A stretch of DNA of 64,000 nt from contig NZ_CP042332.1 of NCBI RefSeq assembly GCF_008253865.1, positions 248,001 through 312,000 of the forward strand, given 5' to 3'. The position numbers were made by a program, and so were the translations under genes. Positions 59,885 through 64,000 of this stretch are shown here, one piece after another; positions within the stretch are counted from its first letter, which is position 1, and every line of letters begins with the position of its first letter. Under the pieces are notes generated by a model. It saw only the letters and a list, made by a program, of their open reading frames with translations, did no database searches and was not told the origin of the DNA. The stretch is from Bosea sp. F3-2 (GTDB lineage: Bacteria; Pseudomonadota; Alphaproteobacteria; Rhizobiales; Beijerinckiaceae).

Positions 59885-60730
59885 TCAATCCGGATAGATC
59901 ACAGCGCGCTGCAAGCGGGCGAGCGTTTGGTCGAGGATCATGCCCATCACGCCGATCACGGTGATCGCGACGATCACATTGGTGATCGAGAGGTTGTTCC
60001 ACTCGTTCCAGACGAAGTAGCCGATACCTGTGCCGCCCACGAGCATCTCGGCCGCAACGATGACGAGCCAGGCGATGCCGATCGAGATACGCATGCCGGT
60101 CAGGATCGTCGGTGCCGCGGCCGGCAGGATGATGGTCAGCGCCCGCTTCATCGGTCCGACCTCGAGCGTGCGCGCGACGTTGATCCACTCCTTGCGCACG
60201 GTGGAGACGCCGAAGGCGGTATTCAGCAGCATCGGCCAGACTGAGCAGATGAAGATCACGAAGATCGCCGAGACGCCCGAATCCTTGATCGTGTAGAGCG
60301 CGAGCGGCATCCAGGCTAAAGGCGAGATCGGCTTGAGAACCTGAATGAAGGGATCGAGCGCTTTGGAGATCAGCGGCGAGAGTCCGACCAGGAAGCCGAG
60401 CGGCACGGCTACCAGCACCGCCAGCGCATAACCGAGCAGGACTCGGCCGAGCGAATAGGCGAGCTGGATGCCGAGGCCCTTGTCGTTCGGCCCCTTGTCG
60501 TAGAACGGATCGGAAAGATGCTTCCATAGCGTCGCGCCGACATCGAGCGGGCTGGGCATTGCCGATTTGCCCTGCGTCACCTGCTGGCCCATCAGCTTAG
60601 CGTATTCGGGATCGATATTTCCGGCTGGTCCTGCGCCGCCCGACTGTACGGCCAGATGCCAGCCGAGAAGAAAGACGATGAAGATCGCCACGGAGAGAAC
60701 GAGCGCCCTCACATTCAGAGAAGCCGTCAT
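59885..60730 (-). CDS. cynB: Cyanate/nitrate-type ABC transporter permease
   Basis: A 281-residue permease of the NrtB/CynB/SsuC class. One N-terminal helix (VLSVAIFIVFLLGWHLAV) is followed by a periplasmic segment with DPEYAKLMGQQVTQGKSAMP and the core permease. ISPLAWMPLALYTIKDSG and the EAA-type loop VRKEWINVARTLEVGPMKRAL are class markers. Its ATG overlaps the upstream DUF1348 stop as ATGA. Confidence 0.92.
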   Translation of the reverse strand: MTASLNVRALVLSVAIFIVFLLGWHLAVQSGGAGPAGNIDPEYAKLMGQQVTQGKSAMPSPLDVGATLWKHLSDPFYDKGPNDKGLGIQLAYSLGRVLLGYALAVLVAVPLGFLVGLSPLISKALDPFIQVLKPISPLAWMPLALYTIKDSGVSAIFVIFICSVWPMLLNTAFGVSTVRKEWINVARTLEVGPMKRALTIILPAAAPTILTGMRISIGIAWLVIVAAEMLVGGTGIGYFVWNEWNNLSITNVIVAITVIGVMGMILDQTLARLQRAVIYPD

Positions 60731-61212
60731 AGGCCAAGCTCCGTAAGCCCGGGATGGTCGTCCGGCCGCGGAGCGAGCGGCCAGTGAAACAACCGTTCAG
60801 CTTCGGCGATCCTCACATCGTTGATCGAGGCCTCGCGGCGCTCCATGCGTCCGTCGGCGGCGAACTGCCACTGCTCGTTGCCGTGCGAGCGGAACCAGTT
60901 GCCGCTGTCGTCAGGCCATTCATAGGCGAAGCGAACCGCAATCCGGTTCTCGTGAAAGGACCAGACCTCCTTGATCAGTCGGTAGTCGAGTTCCCGCGCC
61001 CATTTCCGTTCGAGAAAGGCGACGATCGCCTCCCGGCCGGCGAAAAACTCCGCCCGGTTGCGCCATCGGCTCGTCGGCGTATAAGCCGCCGCGACCCGTT
61101 GCGGATCACGGCTGTTCCAGGCGCCCTCGGCGGCCCGCGCCTTCTGCGCCGCGCTGGCGAACGTGAAGGGCGGCAGCGGCAGGCGCGGTGCTTCGGAAAC
61201 TGCGGCGCTCAT
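60727..61212 (-). CDS. DUF1348 (NTF2-like/SnoaL-type) protein
   Basis: A 161-residue cone-fold protein. PPFTFASAAQKARAAEGAWNSRDPQRVAAAYTP, WRNRAEFFAGREAIVAFLERKW, NRIAVRFAYEW and SHGNEQWQFAADGRMERREASIND are the family blocks. There is no signal peptide. It lies inside the cyanate operon, between binding protein and permease, with a 4-bp overlap to the permease. No catalytic role is established for the family; binding or processing of a small reactive nitrogen compound is a guess. Confidence 0.85.
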   Translation of the reverse strand: MSAAVSEAPRLPLPPFTFASAAQKARAAEGAWNSRDPQRVAAAYTPTSRWRNRAEFFAGREAIVAFLERKWARELDYRLIKEVWSFHENRIAVRFAYEWPDDSGNWFRSHGNEQWQFAADGRMERREASINDVRIAEAERLFHWPLAPRPDDHPGLTELGL

Positions 61213-61216
61213 GGCA

Positions 61217-62575
61217 TCAGCTCCGCTTGATCGCGAAATTCTTGACGTAGTCCGCCGGCTTTGACGAATCGAAGCTCTTGCCCATCACGACGATGGTCTT
61301 GGAGCCGGGTGTCGGCGGCGCCAGGCCCGCCTCCTTCATCAGTTTGGCGGTGTCGGTCTCCAGGAAGACCTGCTTGGCGATACCCGCATAGTCGACATCG
61401 CCCTTGATCTGCCCCCAGCGCTTCATCTGGGTCAGGATCCACACGGCGAAGCCATCCCACGGGAAGGGGTCGAAATCGACGCGCTTAGGATCGCGCTGGA
61501 CGCTGCCGAGACCGTCCGCATAGGTGCCGGTCAGGATCTGTTCGAGCACCGTCACCGGCTGGTTGATGTAGTTCGCCGGCGCGATGGCCTCGGCGATCTG
61601 CTTGCGGTTGTCAGGATTCGAAGCAAAGGCAGTGGCGTCGATGATGCCCTTGAGCAACGCCGCATAGCTGTTCGGGGTCTGCGTGACGAACTCCTTGGAG
61701 GCGGCGAAGGCACAGCAGGGATGCCCGTCCCAGATTTGCTTCGACAGGATGTGGATGAAGCCGACGCCATCAAAGACCGCTCGCTGGTTCATCGGGTCGG
61801 GGCCGAGGAAGCCGTCGATGTTGTCAGCGCGCAGATTGGCGACCATCTCCGGGGGCGGCACGGCGCGAATCTGGACGTCCGTGTCCGGGTCGATGCCATG
61901 CTCGGCCAGATAATAGCGCAGCAGGTAGTTGTGCATCGAGTAGTCGAAGGGCACGGCGAACTTGAAGCCCTTCCAGCTCTTCGGATCGCGCTTGTCCTTG
62001 TGCTTCACCGAGAGCGTGATCGCCTGGCCGTTGATGTTCTCGATCGCCGGGATGGTGTATGGCGTCGCCGTTGAGCCGACACCCATCGTGATCGCCAGCG
62101 GCATCGGCGAGAGCATATGCGCGGCGTCGTATTCCTTGTTCAGCGTCTTGTCGCGGATGACAGCCCAGCCAGCCGTTTTGATGACTTCGACGTTGAGCCC
62201 GTGCTTGGAATAGAAACCCATCGGATGGGCCATGATGATCGGCGTGGCGCAGGTGATCGGGATGAAGCCGACCTTGAGATCTTTCTTCTCCGGCACAGCC
62301 TGCGCGAAGGCCTCGGTGGCGGCCGCGATCGGAAGCAGGCTGGAAATCGCTGCCATCGCAGTCGAGGCGCCGACCTGCTGGAGGAAGAGGCGGCGCAGTG
62401 CGTCGCGCGGGAACAGCGCGCGCATCACAGCGTTCTCGACGACGCGGCCATAGCGCGTCTCTTCGGACTCGGCGCGGTGCGCTTGCTCATGCGCGTCCTG
62501 GCTTTCATGCCGGCCGCAGGTGCAGCCGCGGACGATGCGCCGGGTGGCGTCGAAGGCGTTCTTGAACAGCGACAT
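61217..62575 (-). CDS. cynA: Cyanate/nitrate-type periplasmic binding protein
   Basis: A 452-residue binding protein of the NrtA/CynA class. The ATG at 62575 has GAGGAG 7 bp upstream and starts 30 bp after the predicted sigma-54 start point; a longer start at 62605 would not fit that transcript. The mature part has LKVGFIPITCATPIIMAHPM, DGFLGPDPMNQRAVFDGVGF and QIWDGHPCCAFAASKEFV. An unusual 60-residue N-terminal stretch with Cys18, Cys20, His23, His29 and His33 precedes a RRLFLQQVGAST export signal cut near AFAQA. First gene of the operon. Confidence 0.92.
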   Translation of the reverse strand: MSLFKNAFDATRRIVRGCTCGRHESQDAHEQAHRAESEETRYGRVVENAVMRALFPRDALRRLFLQQVGASTAMAAISSLLPIAAATEAFAQAVPEKKDLKVGFIPITCATPIIMAHPMGFYSKHGLNVEVIKTAGWAVIRDKTLNKEYDAAHMLSPMPLAITMGVGSTATPYTIPAIENINGQAITLSVKHKDKRDPKSWKGFKFAVPFDYSMHNYLLRYYLAEHGIDPDTDVQIRAVPPPEMVANLRADNIDGFLGPDPMNQRAVFDGVGFIHILSKQIWDGHPCCAFAASKEFVTQTPNSYAALLKGIIDATAFASNPDNRKQIAEAIAPANYINQPVTVLEQILTGTYADGLGSVQRDPKRVDFDPFPWDGFAVWILTQMKRWGQIKGDVDYAGIAKQVFLETDTAKLMKEAGLAPPTPGSKTIVVMGKSFDSSKPADYVKNFAIKRS

Positions 62576-62615
62576 GCGTGTCTCCTCGGCAACCGCGGAA
62601 GGCATATGTTAACCG

Positions 62616-62631
62616 AGCAAGGAGCGGGCCA
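62616..62631 (-). promoter_or_regulatory. Sigma-54 promoter of the cyanate operon
   Basis: On the minus strand TGGCCCGCTCCTTGCT fits the consensus TGGCACG-N4-TTGCW at all but one position, with correct spacing between the -24 GG and -12 GC. The start point would fall near 62605, giving a 30-base leader with GAGGAG before the ATG at 62575. The divergent neighbour is a sigma-54 activator. Confidence 0.8.
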
Positions 62632-62688
62632 AGCCGAACTGAGTTTCAGAACACAGTAAAATCAGTGTCTTACGCGAATCGAACGGAA

Positions 62689-62704
62689 TGACGAACTATC
62701 GTAA
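62689..62704. promoter_or_regulatory. Activator binding site (enhancer), copy 1
   Basis: TGACGAACTATCGTAA contains the palindrome ACGA-N4-TCGT and lies 84-99 bp upstream of the predicted cyanate start point. It agrees with the copy at 62728 at 14 of 16 positions. A further inverted repeat, TATCGT-AAAAA-ACGATA (62697-62713), overlaps it. Confidence 0.6.
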
Positions 62705-62727
62705 AAAACGATATTCCGTGACTGAAT

Positions 62728-62743
62728 TGACGAATGATCGTAA
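62728..62743. promoter_or_regulatory. Activator binding site (enhancer), copy 2
   Basis: TGACGAATGATCGTAA, same ACGA-N4-TCGT palindrome, 39 bp from copy 1 and 123-138 bp upstream of the start point. It ends 9 bp before the activator gene, so binding here could also repress the activator's own transcription. Confidence 0.6.
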
Positions 62744-62752
62744 TCTGCTCTC

Positions 62753-64000
62753 ATGGAGCGTTCCTTCGCCGAGCTGTCCTTCGAGAACGCCGTCGACCCG
62801 GCGCTGGCCGTCGAGGCCGGAAGCGGTCGAATCCTTGCTGTCAACGATTCCGCCCGCCGCCTGTTTGCCGCCGGCGCCGATCTCGAGGGTGGTCTGGTGG
62901 TGGAGCTGTTTCCGGGGCAGGTTCCGGCTCTGACCGTCTTCACCGAAGCCGTCCTGCACAAGGGGCGCTACGCCACGCGCGCACTGACTCCCCGACGTGT
63001 GGATGGCGGTGCCGAGGCATTGGAATGCCTCGGCACGGTGATCGCAGGAGCGTCGGTTCCCACGGTCTTGTTGTCCTTCTCCGATCTCGACGCGCGTCGC
63101 CAGCGCGATCTCGACGCCGATGCAGAGGATCATATGCGCGGCGGCATCGCCGAATGGCGGCGAACGGAAAGGCTCTTTCAGGAGATCGAGCGAGGCAGTC
63201 AGCTCATCCTGCGTGCGGCGGGAGAAGGCATATTCGGCGTCAATGACGAAGGCCGGACAACCTTCGTCAACCCGGCTGCCGAGTCCATGCTCGGCTGGGA
63301 GCCCGGCGCGCTCGTCGGTCGCGACATGCACGCTTGCGTGCATCACCATCGGGCGGATGGCAGCCACTACCCGCATCAGGAATGCCCGATCTACGCCGCT
63401 TTCCGCGACGGCTCCGTCCACCATGTCGAAAACGAGATGTTCTTCCGCAAGGACGGCACTGGCTTCTGGGTCGAATACACCTCGACGCCCATTCGCGATC
63501 GCGGCCGGCTGGCGGGCGCCGTCATCATCTTCCGGGACGTCACCGCCCGCCACGAGGCCGACGAGAAGCTGCGCGCCGCGCTCGCCGAGGTCGACAGCTT
63601 GCGCGAGCGTCTCCAGAATGAGAATGCCTATCTGCAGGAGGAAATCCGTAGCGAGCGGAGCCATCGCGGCATCATCGGCAGCTCGGCGGCGATCCAGGGC
63701 ATTCTGAGGCAGGTGGAGTTGGTCGCGCGCACCGACGCGGCCGTCCTGATCACAGGCGAATCCGGCACCGGCAAAGAACTGATCGCCAGCGCGATCCACG
63801 AGGCGAGCGAGCGCGGCGCCCGCCCGCTCATCCGCGTCAACTGCGCCGCCGTGCCGCGCGACCTGTTCGAGAGCGAGTTCTTCGGCCATGTCAAAGGCGC
63901 CTTCACTGGCGCACTGCGCGACCGCCTGGGCCGATTCGAACTCGCCGATGGCGGCACACTCTTCCTCGACGAGGTTGGCGAAATCCCGCTCGAACTGCAG
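62753..64000 (+). CDS. PAS-domain sigma-54-dependent transcriptional activator (incomplete at window end)
   Basis: The ATG at 62753 opens a frame that runs without stop to the window edge (416 codons). Residues 1-110 form a first PAS-like domain (AVEAGSGRILAVNDSARRLF) and about 150-265 a second (ILRAAGEGIFGVNDEGRTTF; the Cys/His patch HHHRADGSHYPHQECPIY is seen in related activators). A coiled coil (about 270-305) leads to the AAA+ domain with Walker A GESGTGKE at 335 and the sigma-54 contact loop GAFTGA, then GGTLFLDEVGE. The DNA-binding domain lies beyond the window. It is divergent from the cyanate operon and is its likely activator. Confidence 0.92.
   Translation, partial: MERSFAELSFENAVDPALAVEAGSGRILAVNDSARRLFAAGADLEGGLVVELFPGQVPALTVFTEAVLHKGRYATRALTPRRVDGGAEALECLGTVIAGASVPTVLLSFSDLDARRQRDLDADAEDHMRGGIAEWRRTERLFQEIERGSQLILRAAGEGIFGVNDEGRTTFVNPAAESMLGWEPGALVGRDMHACVHHHRADGSHYPHQECPIYAAFRDGSVHHVENEMFFRKDGTGFWVEYTSTPIRDRGRLAGAVIIFRDVTARHEADEKLRAALAEVDSLRERLQNENAYLQEEIRSERSHRGIIGSSAAIQGILRQVELVARTDAAVLITGESGTGKELIASAIHEASERGARPLIRVNCAAVPRDLFESEFFGHVKGAFTGALRDRLGRFELADGGTLFLDEVGEIPLELQ

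Noticed and set aside
1..64000. CRISPR arrays, tRNA or rRNA genes, a prophage or an integrative-element integrase
   Set aside because: I found no regular spaced repeats, no tRNA cloverleaf, no rRNA-like stretch and no tyrosine or serine recombinase gene.

Overview
The window is GC-rich and densely coded, with many overlapping stop/start junctions, many periplasmic-binding-protein ABC importers each paired with a regulator, and an accessory load of IS3, IS110, IS481 and IS630 elements. This fits a metabolically versatile soil or plant-associated alphaproteobacterium, probably order Hyphomicrobiales (Bosea-like by general impression). The taxon is an inference; there is no rRNA or housekeeping marker. 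I saw no tRNA, rRNA, CRISPR array or replication origin.

Layout. 1-0.5 kb: truncated IS3 transposase. 0.6-9.3 kb: two tandem IclR regulators, divergent from a shikimate-dehydrogenase-like gene, a polar amino-acid-type ABC importer (two permeases, binding protein, ATPase), a MaoC hydratase, a CoA-transferase and an aldo/keto reductase. This reads as uptake of a small carboxylate or amino acid followed by CoA-linked breakdown. 9.4-10.1 kb: dead BKACE (DUF849) gene. 10.4-19.4 kb: a sugar or sugar-acid module. A GMC oxidoreductase and an enolase-superfamily dehydratase run leftward; a GntR/FCD regulator, a MalEFGK-type importer, an SDR and a GlcG/HbpS-like protein run rightward. 19.7-24.3 kb: a decayed ABC exporter and two IS110 elements.

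24.3-31.0 kb: a locus resembling ectoine/hydroxyectoine uptake and degradation (DoeB-like deacylase, EhuD/EhuC-like permeases, EhuB-like binding protein, PLP lyase-type enzyme, M24 hydrolase of the DoeA class). It has a GntR/UTRA regulator, not the usual MocR-type EnuR, and no ATPase. 31-35.3 kb: an accessory patch with an intact AAC(3)-I-type acetyltransferase, a decayed FAD monooxygenase, DUF2200, a truncated isochorismatase, an IS481 copy with an internal deletion, and a short IS630-derived element.

35.3-47.8 kb: a TetR regulator, a LIV-type branched-chain/amide importer, a GAF protein, two tandem 411-residue prolidase-like amidohydrolases and a Pot-type (polyamine/opine class) importer. 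The regulator gene and the Pot operon share a 20-bp upstream motif. 47.8-50.1 kb: a decayed Dpp-type peptide importer. 50.3-56.1 kb: a leftward operon of double GNAT, D-threonine-aldolase-like PLP enzyme, FAD amine oxidase, aldehyde dehydrogenase and ornithine-cyclodeaminase-like protein. 56.3-58.1 kb: a mosaic of gene stubs (ArgE, Tn3 transposase, DUF1330, LysR, MerR, two IS110 ends).

58.4-64.0 kb: a cyanate operon (binding protein, DUF1348/NTF2-like protein, permease, ATPase, cyanase), divergent from a PAS-containing sigma-54 activator that runs off the window. A well-matched sigma-54 promoter sits upstream of the operon, with two palindromic repeats at enhancer distance. This is the best-supported regulatory circuit here and my first choice for follow-up.
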